Assembly (NCBI GenBank): GCA_026214975.1
Contig: CM047809.1
Location: 28,117,477-28,181,476, forward strand
Origin: Gentiana macrophylla
Lineage: Eukaryota > Streptophyta > Magnoliopsida > Gentianales > Gentianaceae
Reading direction: 5' to 3'
DNA: 64,000 nucleotides
Under the pieces are notes generated by a model that saw only the letters and a program-made list of their open reading frames with translations, was not told the DNA's origin and ran no database searches. The translations under genes were made by a program, and so were the position numbers. Positions 33,635 through 45,290 of the stretch are shown here, piece after piece (position 1 is the stretch's first letter; each line of letters starts with the position of its first letter).

Positions 33635-35480
33635 TGTTAGTAATATCATCCGCAGCGGAAGCGATTTAAGGATCTAGATCTATAAATTACACGTAATAAA
33701 ATAACTAGATCTATATCTACAAGGGGGTTGTAGATCATACCTCTTGGATCTCAAAATCCAAGTTGAAGAACCGCAATAGGAAGATTGCAAGTAGATGTGA
33801 AGAGCACCACGATCTTCCGTACGTGTGATCCAAGCAACTCCCAGTGGAAGGAAATCCTCGTCTCGAATCCTTCCGATATGCTACCCGGAAAAATCTCCAA
33901 GATTTTTCCCCAAAAACCCCTTGGCCGAATTTTATTCCTTCTTCTCTCTAAGAGGAGAAGTCGAATTTCATTGTGTGTGTAAGGCTTAGGAGAACTCTCT
34001 TTATATAGGAGAGTAAAACTTAGCCTCCAATGATTTGATAATTAATACAAAATCAATTATAATAATCCTATTAAATAAAAGATAATCCCATAATATTCTA
34101 GAACAAATCTAGAATAATATTTTTCTTTATTTCTTTCCATAAATATTTATCCAATAAATATTTTATGCACATGTCTTATTAATTCACAAGAAAATAATTT
34201 CTTGTTCCAAAAATAAGGCTATGGGGCGAAAATACACTTATTGACCTAGTCAATATTAATTTTGCCATTACACAACAATTGGGCCAAGATTATGAAAAAT
34301 GTCTTTTCCACATTATTTAATTATTTAGCCCAACTAATTTAATAGTCTACTAAACAATTAATTCACATATCGTTTTAACAAAGTCCAACAAGAACTAAAT
34401 TAATATTATTAGGATTCGACGTCCGAGAATAGCTATGCTATATTAGGAGGCACGTCGGGGACCATGGACTAATAATCAGTGACTCCGATAAATCAAATAA
34501 ATAATTATCTTACGAACGTAATAATTATATTCGATAAATCAATCACGTGAATATGCCACCATAATCCCGTGACTGCACTCCTCCGATTATGAGATTATAT
34601 TTATCTCCTCACGAGAATAATAATAAGCGTCCATTGATATAATCATTACATATGGATTAATCCTCCATAGACTGTTCATTCTAAATCGGGAAGTTACCGT
34701 TAACCTTTTTTAGAACCTCTTATCCTTATTTACCATTAACCCCCTAGTGATCAATTAATTCATACAACTCACTGGTAGCTAATCAGTGTAATATAAACTC
34801 CATGGATCGATCAGTTTCTAGGATTAACAAACAAGGGAACTGTCTATCTACTTCCATAAATGGAAGGAATGGATTCCGTATCTGCGATAACACAGACTAC
34901 TCACTCAATCCAAGACAATGCCAAGATGGGGTGATTCGGACCACGACTCTCGGTGTAATCCTTAACCGTCAAGTCAAACTTCATACGATTCAAGCGGTTG
35001 GATTGTGATCACCTCAGGATTAAGATATATCCATAAATATGATCATCCATTGATTCGATAAGACTTCTCGATTACGGAATTATATCATGAACTCTAATCA
35101 AATCGGTCCATCCCTATATGATATATCTATCATATATAAATGCCCCACTAGGTTCTCTTAACCGAAAGTCCGGATAAGACAATCACACCTATTGTGTTAT
35201 GGGCGCATTAATAGCACGTTAAAGGAGAGACCCGATACTCTCGATTAACTTCACTATGGGCTAATTGTATTTTAAGTACATCTTCACTAACTCAATCCTC
35301 CCGTGTATATACCATACACTGAGTTAAGTGATTACATAAACGATATACTTTAGGGTTTTCTGTAGTGTAAATACTATTGTCACATCGGTGAATATGAGAA
35401 TAATAAATATGAATAATAATGTCAATTCATTTATTAAATAAAACAATTACAAAATTGTCTTTCGGGCATCACACCTAACA
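33635..35480 (-). repeat. 3' LTR of the element inserted in the LINE
   Basis: Perfect TGTTAG...CTAACA ends over 1846 bp. The minus strand has a TATA-like CTCCTATATAAAGAG near 34000. The open stretches inside are not conserved coding regions. Confidence 0.72.
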
Positions 35481-38400
35481 ATCTCCCACTTGCACGAAAG
35501 CATGTGATTAATTGTTTTAGAGCACACCCTAATATTTAAAATACAACAAACTACATCTCCCACTTGCTCTAAAGCAATGGAGACCCATCCCGTATTCTAG
35601 TACCCATTAAGCATATCATAACCATTTCAGATTCCAAAGTACACTCCGAGTATGCCGTCGTAGGATAGGTCAGTGACTCGGGGAGCACCTACATCTAAAT
35701 GTCATGGGTCTTAATGATTAGTCAGGTTGTCGGCTCGAGACGATCCATAGAATCGAAACGTTACTGGTCCATCTAATCATGTGGTACTGAGTTAACACTG
35801 AGCCCGAGATCGGCTTAACGATCATCCTCAATCTGACTTAAAGTCAAAATCAGTGTATCACACATATCCAAGTTCACACATGAATATGTCCGCATATTAT
35901 TCCTCGTTCTCTCAAGATACTAAAGGACATACTAAACTTGCTTTGTTAACCACCGAATCTAAGATTCGATCAAAGTTGACGTTCAATAACCTGACCATCT
36001 CTTACTAGAAAGAGAATCTATCCCATTTCTCTTGATCCGAAGATTTAGAGAGTCATTCCTGAGGCATAGGGTAGAACTTCCTCGTTGAATGTTGCATACA
36101 CGGATGCATCATCTTAACCAATAAGATGGATGGGAAACCAGTGACTGATTCTAATGAATTCGACCGAGTCAAACTCTTCAGAATGTTGTCCAAATCTCTG
36201 TTGCAGAGAATTGTGGTATTGTCAGATTCTAACTTCAGATAACACACCTATGTTGATTCCAACTGGTGCAGTGTTATCCTTCACAAACACTAATATATGT
36301 ATATATTCACTACTGTACTAAAATTGATATCCAATCTACAATAGACTTATCAATATTCTGGTCAACTCCACATATTGTAGAAATATATGACTTCTAGTGA
36401 CCGAGAGGTTTGCTTTTTATCCACAAAGGACTTAAGCCTTGACAGTCATCCGGCCATAAGTTCGAAGGCAATACCCTTTTGTTCGAATGAATCCAGACTC
36501 CGTTTGTTTGGCAAGAAAGTCTCGAGGAATCACCCCTATTTTCTCGCTTTTGAACGAAATCATGCAATACTAAGTGGTAAGAGAGTTCAAGTTACGATTA
36601 ACTCTCTACTTCTTAGGGAATTACCCTAGACCACTCAAGCTTTGCTCTAAAAGATAAACTTTCCTATTCATTCTACTCTTTTCCGTGTAGATCCAATTAC
36701 TCCCACTCGGGCTGAGGCGCTCGGTGGTTCTACAAGAGCATGAAACAGGCCCCGGAGTTCGAACTCCATTCACAGTGGTTATGGCTATTAAACCAACCTC
36801 TATTATCGAATCTATACTACTCACAAAGAGCTATAGGTCATCAATCGATCCTCGACTACAATGTCCGCAGAAACCGTAATGAGTAATGGATAAACCATAC
36901 TCCCAATACTTACTTGGGTGGATCGAAATTACGATCTAGTTTAGTAGTATTTAGTGTCATCACCAACAACCGATGTTGGATGTGGTCTGATTTTAATCGA
37001 TTAGTAACTACCTTGAGTAAACGTGCTTTCAAGGTTCAAGGTTTTGTTGTTTCATGGACTCTATCGGGAAGGATGCAACAAAGATAACTGCCCCTTCGAT
37101 TTCAAGAATCTTATAACAAACCTTTTTCTCAATGCTACAAGATATGGAACGATTGGTCACTGACCGAACGTGTTCGCGAAATTTCCAGACCTACCTTCAA
37201 GCACCGTGTGCTAAATGCTTATATTTATGGAAGTGGGGTGAACCGAATCCACACCTTATCCGTAAATTCCAAAGCATATTCTAGGTAGACTTCTCGGTCT
37301 TACATTTCAACGTAAACCGTTATTTCGCTTCCAATATCTTTATTGAGTTAAGTAGTGTATTGTAGCACATCTAAAAACTATGTAAAGCAATTCAACGGTT
37401 TCTCCCTTAGTGAAAGCATTTCACTATGAGGCAGGCCGAGCATCAGTCCCTAGGACTATGTGATGGCCCATTTTTGAGTAGAGAATACTCCATCTCCGAC
37501 AAAATCAGAGACACCTCAGAATATTTTGGATAAACTTTCCGGAGTGTTTGAATAGTTATCGACAAGACGTCACTACTCGGAAGCTCTCCTACTAGCTTAT
37601 GTCTTTCATTAGACCCGATGGTCGCCATGAACAAGCTATGTTACTTCTTTATAACCATTATCCTTTCCCGATTGAAAGGAAACTTAGTCATTGAACCTTT
37701 GAGACAATATAACCGGTCGGGAGAAAGGAATCACCCAGCCGAGCGATCTTGAGTCTTGTCTTTTAGGGACTATACACTAACTATGAGATATGAAGAAGCG
37801 TTTATCTAAATATAGAAACCAATTGCTTTTAAGAGTTCTTAAGATGTGTTTTATATACATATTTCAAAGAATTGTGAGTGGTTTTGACTTTATCAAACAA
37901 AAGTCCGAGTCTTGGATTCGTACTACAAATGGTATATTCACTTTCTATGCGACAAACAAATTATCGAATAGAAGGTAAATCCATTCGTTCCAACGAATCT
38001 TAAACGGAAAATAATTTTCCCGCGATATCCAAGGATTGAATCCGAGATTCATTACCTTATATCACTCCCACTATTCTAGCTAAAATTAACTGCCCGTTGT
38101 TTACTCTTTTAATCATTAAATGCACCGCTACCTTGTTCTTCCAAAGAACTTAGCTCGAGAAAAATCGCCAAGGATTCATAGGTTGGTGATCCAAAATCAC
38201 TGTCCTTATCCTATGATTTTCAGTTAATTAATTTTCGGTTCAGCCTTGAAGTTTTCTCAGTTTAGATGACTAACACTTTTAGACATATTCTCCCATTCTT
38301 GACTTTCCGTGAATGAAAACAGTCTTGAACCAGCGGTTCGTTTGAGTAGACACTACTCTTGAACCGTGGAATGTCTATTTCGAGTGTTACTTGTCGAGAC

Positions 38401-38697
38401 TTCTCGGATTTTTTTAATATACCAGAAAAAACAACAAATCATAACATTAAAGCTCCCACTAGTTTATCGGTTCCAAATACCGTTTAACGAGCAATGCTTT
38501 ATTTTTTATGATTTTCCAATTTTTTCGATTAGAAAATCTTTCGTACATAGTTCCAATGTTTCCAGAAAAACAACAAATCATAAAACTCCCACTAGTTCAT
38601 CGATTCCAAATATCGTCCAACTAGCGACATTTCATGACTTTCCGGTTTTTCAATTAGAATGGTTACGTGTGTAGTTAGTTACACTTTACGTGTGTAG
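33635..38697 (-). mobile_element. LTR retroelement fragment inserted in LINE ORF1
   Basis: A long LTR (33635-35480) is followed by a polypurine tract on its right (minus strand GTGCAAGTGGGAGAT). That shows minus orientation and makes this the 3' LTR. About 3.2 kb of internal sequence then runs to the LINE ORF1 at 38697, without any protein domain I can recognise. CTCCCACT occurs repeatedly (35484, 35551, 36702 as CTCCCACTC, 38063, 38452, 38587). No second LTR is found at the right border, so the 5' LTR was lost. The large non-coding interior suggests a LARD-like or heavily decayed element. Confidence 0.65.
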
Positions 38698-39093
38698 TTA
38701 CTCAACATCAACATGAAAATCCGGCGTCCACTTTAGAATACGCATTGGTTTGCTAGTGACAAACAATTGGCTTCTAGAATATAGCCGGATGAAATCCTTT
38801 TCCCCTGTGAAATTTATAAGAATATGCTTCGAATCTAGCACACCCACTGTGTATTGTTCAGTATAGTTTTGTACCTCTAAGAAGCGCTTGATTGCCTCCA
38901 AATTAGGTTTACCTTGTGAGAACTTACCGATTAAGGCGTATTGAAAGGAGCTGCCGATGAGATCAATTTGCTCCTTGGAGAAACGTGTCGCTATTTCTCC
39001 TTTGTAAGATGTAATTTCGGTGTGAGTTCGGCGGAGGAGATCGGCTTGGCCGAACCGCATCAGCATAGGTTTTCACATCCGTAGCCATCGAAA
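38698..39093 (-). pseudogene. LINE ORF1 N-terminal DUF4283 domain
   Basis: A start at 39093 gives MATDVKTYADAVRPSRS. A frame change soon after leads to RFSKEQIDLIGSSFQYALIG, KPNLEAIKRFLEVQNY, VGVLDSKHILINFTGEKDF and RILKWTPDFHVDVE. This is the DUF4283 domain of plant LINE-1 ORF1 (family: ALVGKFSxGxPxL...LxFxxExDxxRxWxR...VLKWTPDF). ORF1 proteins bind element RNA. The frame ends at the LTR border, where the domain should run on to a zinc knuckle. Confidence 0.85.
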
Positions 39094-39435
39094 GCAAAAA
39101 AATCTTGAAGACTGGAAACAAGAAAACTGGAAGAAGACAGAAAAACGAAAAATAGTGATCTGAGAAGAAGATCTGCAGTGGCCGGAGTTACTCCGGTGAA
39201 TTTTCCGCCATTTGTTAAAATGGAGGTGTTACATATTGAACTAATGCGCTTAGGTAGTATGCCCTCTCTATTTTTTATTTAAATAAATGGTTTATATTTG
39301 TTTTCTAAATTATTTAAAATTATATTATGACAAGACTTCTCTCATATATAAAGAGAAGTGAGGTAATCTTTTTATTCAATCAATAAATACATCATTTTCG
39401 GTTTTACGTTTCCGCTACTTTTTCTGATTTTCTTT

Positions 39436-39731
39436 ACTATTACAACACAAAATGCCATTCAAAATGTTTTGTAGAAGAAAGAAACAAAAAGAAAAAGAAA
39501 AAAATAACCTTAACAGAAAACAAAAATATTCATATTACAATGACGGAAGAGTATTAAACAAACAAACTAATCACAAACAAAATTTGTACTAATAAACGAC
39601 CAGCAATATAACTGCAAAAGTAAGTTTCTGCAAATGTAAGACCTTGGTTTTGAGAACTTTGACTTGGCGTCTTTTCCACCTCCAACATTTTCTTCAGGAC
39701 TAAAACGTCCGCTCCGTCCGGGAAGGTTTTT
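39436..39731. other. Short flank between the split LTR and the Tat element
   Basis: The minus strand has an open frame (39567-39755) ending in KDAKSKFSKPRSYICRN and a second, equally open frame. I recognise neither. It may be the tail of the surrounding LTR element or old host sequence. Confidence 0.35.
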
Positions 39732-39736
39732 AGGTG

Positions 39737-40351
39737 TGATGATGTCGGATATCACCTAGGGATCCAAATAACCTCTAAGACGATTCAAACAAGAACAGAG
39801 ATAATGGGGATGGTGATTTTGTGTGATTAAGACTGAGCCTGAGAGTTAGCTTCTCTCAAGTTGCCTACGTATCCAATAGCTAAATTGGAATCAAGTCATT
39901 CGTAGTTCCTTAGGGTTGTTTATATAGGGAGGCGTCTCACCCCTTTTCTTGTTAAACAAGCCGTATAATCCTTAAACCCTAAGGATTGTCACGTGTTTAT
40001 CTCTCACAAAAGATAATTATGATTATATTCGAATTATGGGATTTCCTTACGGTAATCCAGGGATTCTCCTCTAATATAGGCACATGTGTTATTTATCACT
40101 TAAGGAAAGAGCCAGTCGGCCTTTGACGGGCTCCTCAGGCCATCCCGATCTGAGCTGCGTATCCTACCTCCAGACTAGACCGAGCTGCACTGCAGCGCGG
40201 TAGTCGGGAAGGTCATGCACATACTTCCCTCCTGGGGTAAGGTTTTACCGGTGCGGGCTCCTGGCCATAAATGCTTCCTTCTTATCTTTCTCTCTCAATC
40301 TTGGGATGTTATAAGAGTGACACGTAGTCAGGTCTATTTCCACCATCGTCA
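39737..40351 (-). repeat. 3' LTR of the Tat element
   Basis: Starts TGATGATGTCGG and ends CCACCATCGTCA. It has a TATA-like CTCCCTATATAAACAA on the minus strand (about 39918-39935). It is identical to the other LTR except in one patch at about 40113-40197. Confidence 0.95.
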
Positions 40352-40366
40352 TAAGCCCCCCAGGTC
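40352..40366 (-). promoter_or_regulatory. Polypurine tract of the Tat element
   Basis: The minus strand reads ACCTGGGGGGCTTA directly before the LTR start TGACGATGG, the expected plus-strand priming site. Confidence 0.75.
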
Positions 40367-40689
40367 TGGCCAGACTGCATAGGAGCTGGGTAGACCTGAG
40401 ATCAGCTCAGACGTCTCAAAGTAATATGCTTACCATGACACATGTCCTTGCTACCGTTTAGACTGCCGTATTAAGTGCGTGAAACGAAGCGTCGTGACGC
40501 AATAATGGGGCGGTTATTCCAAGACTTCTTTTTGGGGTTTTATAACTCCTAGTCTCATCAATCCTTTCAGACGTTACTCTTTAAATCAAGTGTGAAGTCG
40601 GGACGGTTGCCATTCTATTCTTCCATTCCTTCGATTTCTCAAGTAAGTTTTCTTTCTTCTCTTATTTCTCTAAGTCTTTTCCGTTGTTA

Positions 40690-42880
40690 ATGAACGAACC
40701 TATAATTCTTACTGATAGTTCCATCGAGGCGTTGTTTGAATCGGAGCCGGAATTAGAGGAAGAAATCACCACTACCGGGGTCGATACCGAGAGACCTGCC
40801 CTTTCTTTTTTCAATCCTCCCCCTTCTTCCTCATCTTCTAGATTCGTCCTTTCCCTTAAAGCCTTTATGGCTCTGAAATCACAGGCGGCCTGCCATGGCA
40901 TCGATACCAAAATAACTCCCACAGATTTGACCTGCATCTGTAAACAATACAACCTAACAAATCCACTTTTCAAACCCATTATCCCGGCTCCCGGTGTTTA
41001 CGCTTATCAAGCTCCGGCAGGGTACTGCGCTGTGTACAGGGAGCAGCTTTTATGTGGTTTACGGTTCCCTATCTGTCCGGCCATTTTGTCTGTCCTGGAG
41101 CATTACAACCTAGGGTTGGCCCAGATCGTGCCCAACGGGATAAGGGCAATAGTGGGTTTTGCCATTTGGTGTAGATGTGCCTGCATCCCCTTCAAAGTTC
41201 AAACATTTCGACTGTTCTTTCAACGCAAACAAGTGCCTGGGCAGGCTGGGTACTATTGCTTCCCTCGCCGGGGGGATTTCATGCCTGACGTTCAATTTAC
41301 GGAGCCGGGAGATACCTTATACAAAGGTTGGAAGACCAGATTCTTCTTCATAAGTCCGGAGGTGGCTCGGAACCTAGGCAGGTGGAACTCCTATGACCTG
41401 GACAGCGATCCGCGACCAACTGACGTGGATCAGAAACTGCTAGACGACATTCGCAAAAGTGGGGTTTATATCAAGAGAGAAAAATATTCTTCTGGAGTTG
41501 ATTCTGCTGCCCAGTTTGCCACCTGCGGGCCCTAACCCTACAAGGAGTTAACCAAGGAAGAGTACAAGATGTGTAGGACTTTAAAGTCTGCCCTTATCGT
41601 ATTTTGCTTTTTGTAAAACATCCTCTAACATTTTTTGTTATTTACATTGGCGATGTCTTCCTTTGTTTGATCTCTTGGAGGACGTGAATGATGAAGCGGT
41701 TCCTTCATTAACACCGACGAGCCTATCCGGGCCTGGCGGCGGGAGCACATACACCGGAGCCTCTCCGAAGCTGCTGGGACCGCCCGACCCCACCTCACCC
41801 ATCTCCTATCCGAGCAACCAGACGACTCATCTGGGGAAGCGGAGAGGATAGATGTGGATGAAGATCAGGAGACCCGAGAGGATGCGATCGAGCCTAGCCG
41901 AAAGAAGAAGATAGCCTCTTCTTCGGCTCGAAAGAGTCGATCTAAGAAAAGGAAGGCTGGTCGACAGACCATAGAGAACGTTGAGGACTCTCCCGAGGAG
42001 CGAACTTCCCCTGGGCACAACCGGTTATACGAGCTGTCAGACCAGGACCTCGCCGCCGTGGTAAGCTCTGGTGTACATATGTCAGTTATTCCTATGCATA
42101 TTGTTTCCTTCTCACCTTTCCTACGTCTTTTCCAGGGTGCCCAGGTCGGTCAGGAATTCCTGGACCGCCTTGCCGAATCTGCCGCGAGTAAGGAGGCTCT
42201 GCAGGGGACGATCGAGGAACTCCGGGCTGCACGTGATAGGCACAGAGAAGCCTCCAAGACTAAAGATCAGGAGATTGCGGCCTTGAAGAAGGAACTGGTC
42301 GAGACTAGGGCCAGGTGCACTGCTGAACTCCAGGCCAAACACGACGAGTATGTGGCGGAGAACTCTGAGCTCGGGCAGGCGCTGGCCAAGGTCCGGGCTG
42401 AGCTCACTACTCTGGAAGCTTCTCTTCAAGCTCGGGATGCCCGAGTTGTGCATGAGTACAAGTCCTCCGATCATCTAGCTGGAGCTCTGAAGGTCTTGCT
42501 AAACCCTGTCATGCAGCATGGGTACACGACTGGTGTGGACGAGGCAAAAGAATAGCGCCCTGAGCTGGTTCTTTTAGACCTTAGACACTATCGATCCATG
42601 TACAAGGAAGGGGCAGGTCAGATCTATGACGATCGTTTGAGAGAGTTCAGGGCAGGTGAAGACATCGGGGTAAAGTATGCCGACGCGCGCATCGCTTCTC
42701 AAAGTCTTTGGTCCAAATTTATCTTCGTCGGAGCAGGCTCCAAGGACCCAGACCTGATTGTTTATCCTTGTTACTGTTTTTCTGAAAACTTTGAAACTTT
42801 TTGTTATCCAAGTTTCTGTACTTTATTTATACCTTGTGGTGCCCTGCCCACTATATTTTGTACTTTGAATTCACTACTTG
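40690..42880 (+). pseudogene. Antisense extra ORF of the Tat element (PF04195-like), with intron
   Basis: This lies on the strand opposite to gag-pol, between the 3' end of pol and the 3' LTR. The first open part (40690-41533, start MNEPIILTDSS) contains ICKQYNL, APGVYAYQAPAGYCAVYREQ and ILSVLEHYNLGLAQIVPNG, matching the putative gypsy-type transposon domain found in plant Tat-like elements. A stop at 41534 follows CGP, and a frame change occurs near 41850. A coiled-coil, Glu/Lys/Arg-rich part (41854-42553) follows, with a probable 75 bp intron (GTAAGC at 42061, TTCCAG ending 42135). A TAG at 42553 interrupts AKE-RPELVLL, and the frame continues. The function of such proteins is unknown. Confidence 0.8.
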
Positions 42881-43002
42881 GTTTATTTTATGCTTAGTTA
42901 TTCGCTTTCTGCCTTATAGATGTCCCCTATTTCCCCCCAGTATGACATGCATTACCGGCGGTTAAGATGACATACTAAGTCTTGTTAAAACTAAGTTAAA
43001 AT

Positions 43003-43445
43003 CTGGCCTGACCTGCAGACTTAGGAGGTTTGACTTTTGTAAACCTTCTGAGTATGACCTGACTCAGTTAAAATCCTGTCCTGGCTTGAGGACTCGGGAA
43101 GCTTGTGATATTCAAGCTTTCTGGGTCTGACCTGCAGGCTTCAGTTAATTTCTGGCCTGACCTGCAGACTTAGGAGGTTTGACTTTTGCAAACCTTCTGA
43201 GTATAACCTGACTCAGTTAAAATCCTGTCCTGGCTTGAGGACTCGGGAAGCTTGTGGTATTCAAGCTTTACGGTCCGACTGCGCAGACTCGATTAATTCT
43301 GGCCTGACCTGCAGACTTAGGAGGTTTGACTTTTGCAAACCTTCTGAGTATAACCTGACTCAGTTAAAATCCTGTCCTGGCTTGAGGACTCGGGAAGCTT
43401 GTGGTATTCAAGCTTTCTGGGTCTGACCTGCAGGACTCAGTTAAC
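43003..43445. repeat. Three-copy tandem repeat (147-149 bp) in the Tat 3' region
   Basis: Units start with CTGGCCTGACCTGCAGACTTA at 43003, 43152 and 43299. Each contains CTTCTGAGTATRACCTGACTCAG and GAGGACTCGGGAAGCTTGTG. The units are highly similar. The array lies between the integrase end and the antisense ORF, in the hypervariable 3' region where plant Tat elements commonly carry tandem repeats. Confidence 0.92.
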
Positions 43446-43586
43446 AAAAAATAATCGCAGTACACATCATAATACTTTATAACATGAAAGAATCATATAT
43501 TTTATTAAAACTCAAAGGTGTTTGATAACACTTTTATTGAAATAGACAACATAAAATGAAAAGATAGAATCAAGCCTGGATTCATC

Positions 43587-44775
43587 TCAGGCATAAAACT
43601 TCCTAAGGTTGCTAGCATTCCAGCTTCTCGGTATGGTCTGTCCGCTGGCGTCAGCTAGCTGATAAGCACCTTTGCCATGAACCTTTACTACCCTGTACGG
43701 ACCTTCCCAGTTTGGGTTAAGCTTCCCCTGGGGAATTTGCTTGCTGACCTCGTTTTTCCTCAATACCAAGTCTCCTTCCCTGAAGTATGAATGCTTCACT
43801 TTAGAGTTGTAATACTGGGATATCTTTTGCTTGTATTTTGCCATCCGGATGTAAGCTACTTCCCTAGCCTCTTCCAAGTTATCCTTGGCATGTCTAAGCT
43901 CGGTATCCTGGTCGAGACTTGCATGGAGCTCAGTCCTCGGAGAAGGAAGCCCTACTTCAGCTGGAATGACTGCTTCACAACCATAAGCTAAGGCAAAGGG
44001 AGTTTCCCCAGTAGCCGAATTTAGAGTCGTTCTATATGACCAAAGGACGTTAGGCAAATGCTCGACCCATGCTTGTCCCTCTTCTTCCAACCTCTTTTTC
44101 AACCCAACCTTGAGTGCTGTTTGTTTGCTCCACCTCGGCCATTGGCTTGAGGGTACCCGATGTGAGGTGAAATGTTGGACTATGCCCACTTCGGCACACC
44201 ATGACTTGACTGCCTCTATCTTCAAATTGCGCTCCATTGTCTCGACACTAGGATCTTAGGTATTCCAAAACGACGTGATAATATTCTTCCATAAAAATTT
44301 CTGTATTGCTTTCCCCGTGATGGTGGTCAAGGCTTCAGCCTCTACCCACTTAGTAAAGTAATCGACGGCCACGACTAGGTACTGTAGGTTACCTGGAGCT
44401 CGGGGAAGGGGTCCAACCAGTCCGCCCCTACCGATAAAAGGCCAAGGAGAGACCAAAGGAATCATGTTCTGCGTTGGTGATGGGACAAATTATCATGCAC
44501 CTGGCATGACTTACATCTCATTACGGATCATTTGCATCTACTTGCATGGTTGGCCAATAGTACCCGAATAACCGGCACTTGCGAGCCAGTGTCCGGGCTC
44601 CCGCGTGGTTTCCACAAATGCCGAGGTGGATTTCCCTGAGCAGATAATTTCCTTCCTCCTGGGTAGCACACCTAAGCCATGGTGATATAAACGATCGTCT
44701 GTATAGGATATCATCAAAGAGAGCATACCTGCTAGCCTGTAGCTCTGGATTGAACCTTGTCAGTTGGTAGAACAC
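43587..44775 (-). pseudogene. Tat integrase
   Basis: Minus-strand pieces: the zinc-binding region with NHAGARTLARKCRLFGYYWP (about 44521-44620), and the core start VVAVDYFTKWVEAEALT with the first catalytic Asp (about 44340). DNGAQF with the second Asp lies near 44235 and QANG near 44150. The C-terminal part runs 43587-44100 with LWSYRTTLNSATGETPFALAYG, NEVSKQIPQGKLNPNWEGPY and LRKFYA. At least three frameshifts break it. The enzyme would insert the cDNA into the host genome. Confidence 0.88.
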
Positions 44776-45290
44776 CGTGTTTTAGATAGGACGTTATGGG
44801 ATCCATCCAGGTGGCCTGTTGGCAAATCGGTTGAACTTCATTCAACGCATAACTTCGCTCGGCCAGCCGCTCTACTAGAACTTTTTTATTTGAGAAGAAA
44901 TTAGATGCCAACTTGGAGAGGGCATCAGCCTTTTTGTTCCTGGATCGAGAGACCTGTTCTATATGAACTGACTTGAAGTTCTTCAGTAAATCGTGAGCGG
45001 CTGCCAAGTACTTCTTCATAGATTCCTCCTTTGCTTCATATTCACCCTTAATATGGTTAACCACCAGCTGGGAGTCACTGAATACATGCAGTTATCCGCC
45101 TCACTTGTCGGCTAGTCGGATCCCAGTAATTAAAGCCTCATATTCTGCCTCGTTGTTTGTAGCAGGAAAGTTGAAACGCAGCGCATATGGGAATTCTTCC
45201 CCCTTCGGACTAAGGAGCAAAAGGCCTGCTCCGGCTCCTTCCTTTCCCGATGCTCCATCCACAAAAAGGGTCCATATCGATCGACCGACT
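44732..45290 (-). pseudogene. Archaeal-type second RNase H of the Tat element
   Basis: On the minus strand DGASGKEGAGAGLLLL (about 45220-45265) and NNEAEYEALI (about 45130-45160) give the Asp and Glu of the archaeal/plant-type RNase H active site. After a gap at 45070-45130, VNHIKGEYEAKEESMKKYL, FKSVHIEQVSRSRNKKADAL and SKLAS complete the domain. This additional RNase H is a marker of the Tat lineage. Frame changes make this copy inactive. Confidence 0.8.

Larger units (their letters stand above)
32442..39277 (-). mobile_element. LINE insertion carrying ORF1 but no ORF2
   Basis: An 18 bp direct repeat TTTAAATAAATGGTTTAT (32424-32441 and 39278-39295) flanks the insertion and is part of the split LTR, a clear target duplication. 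The minus strand reads from a 5' leader at 39277 through a DUF4283 ORF1 to an AAATAAATAA tail at 32442. No endonuclease or LINE reverse transcriptase domain is present. A separate LTR element (33635-38697) is inserted inside ORF1. Without it the LINE would be about 1.8 kb. Confidence 0.75.
31467..39435 (+). mobile_element. Non-autonomous LTR element split by a LINE
   Basis: The first LTR (31467 to about 31685) starts TGTTAGAGATAAATG, has AATAAAAC near its end, and is followed by TGATATCAGAGAC, resembling an initiator tRNA-Met primer site. About 660 bp of internal sequence without a domain follows, including a roughly 75 bp tandem duplication (31760-31875) with A tracts. A purine run GGAGGAGG precedes the second LTR near 32355. 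That LTR is interrupted at 32441 and resumes at 39296-39435. Without the LINE the element would be only about 1.1 kb, TRIM/SMART-like. Its right border and target duplication are unclear. Confidence 0.65.

Noticed and set aside
35490..38690. Several 60-100 codon open frames on both strands
   Set aside because: They lie in the non-coding interior of an LTR element, overlap each other and match no retroelement domain.
43003..43445. Regularly spaced repeats considered as a CRISPR-like array
   Set aside because: Units are directly abutting 148 bp tandem copies without unique spacers, inside a retrotransposon of a plant genome.
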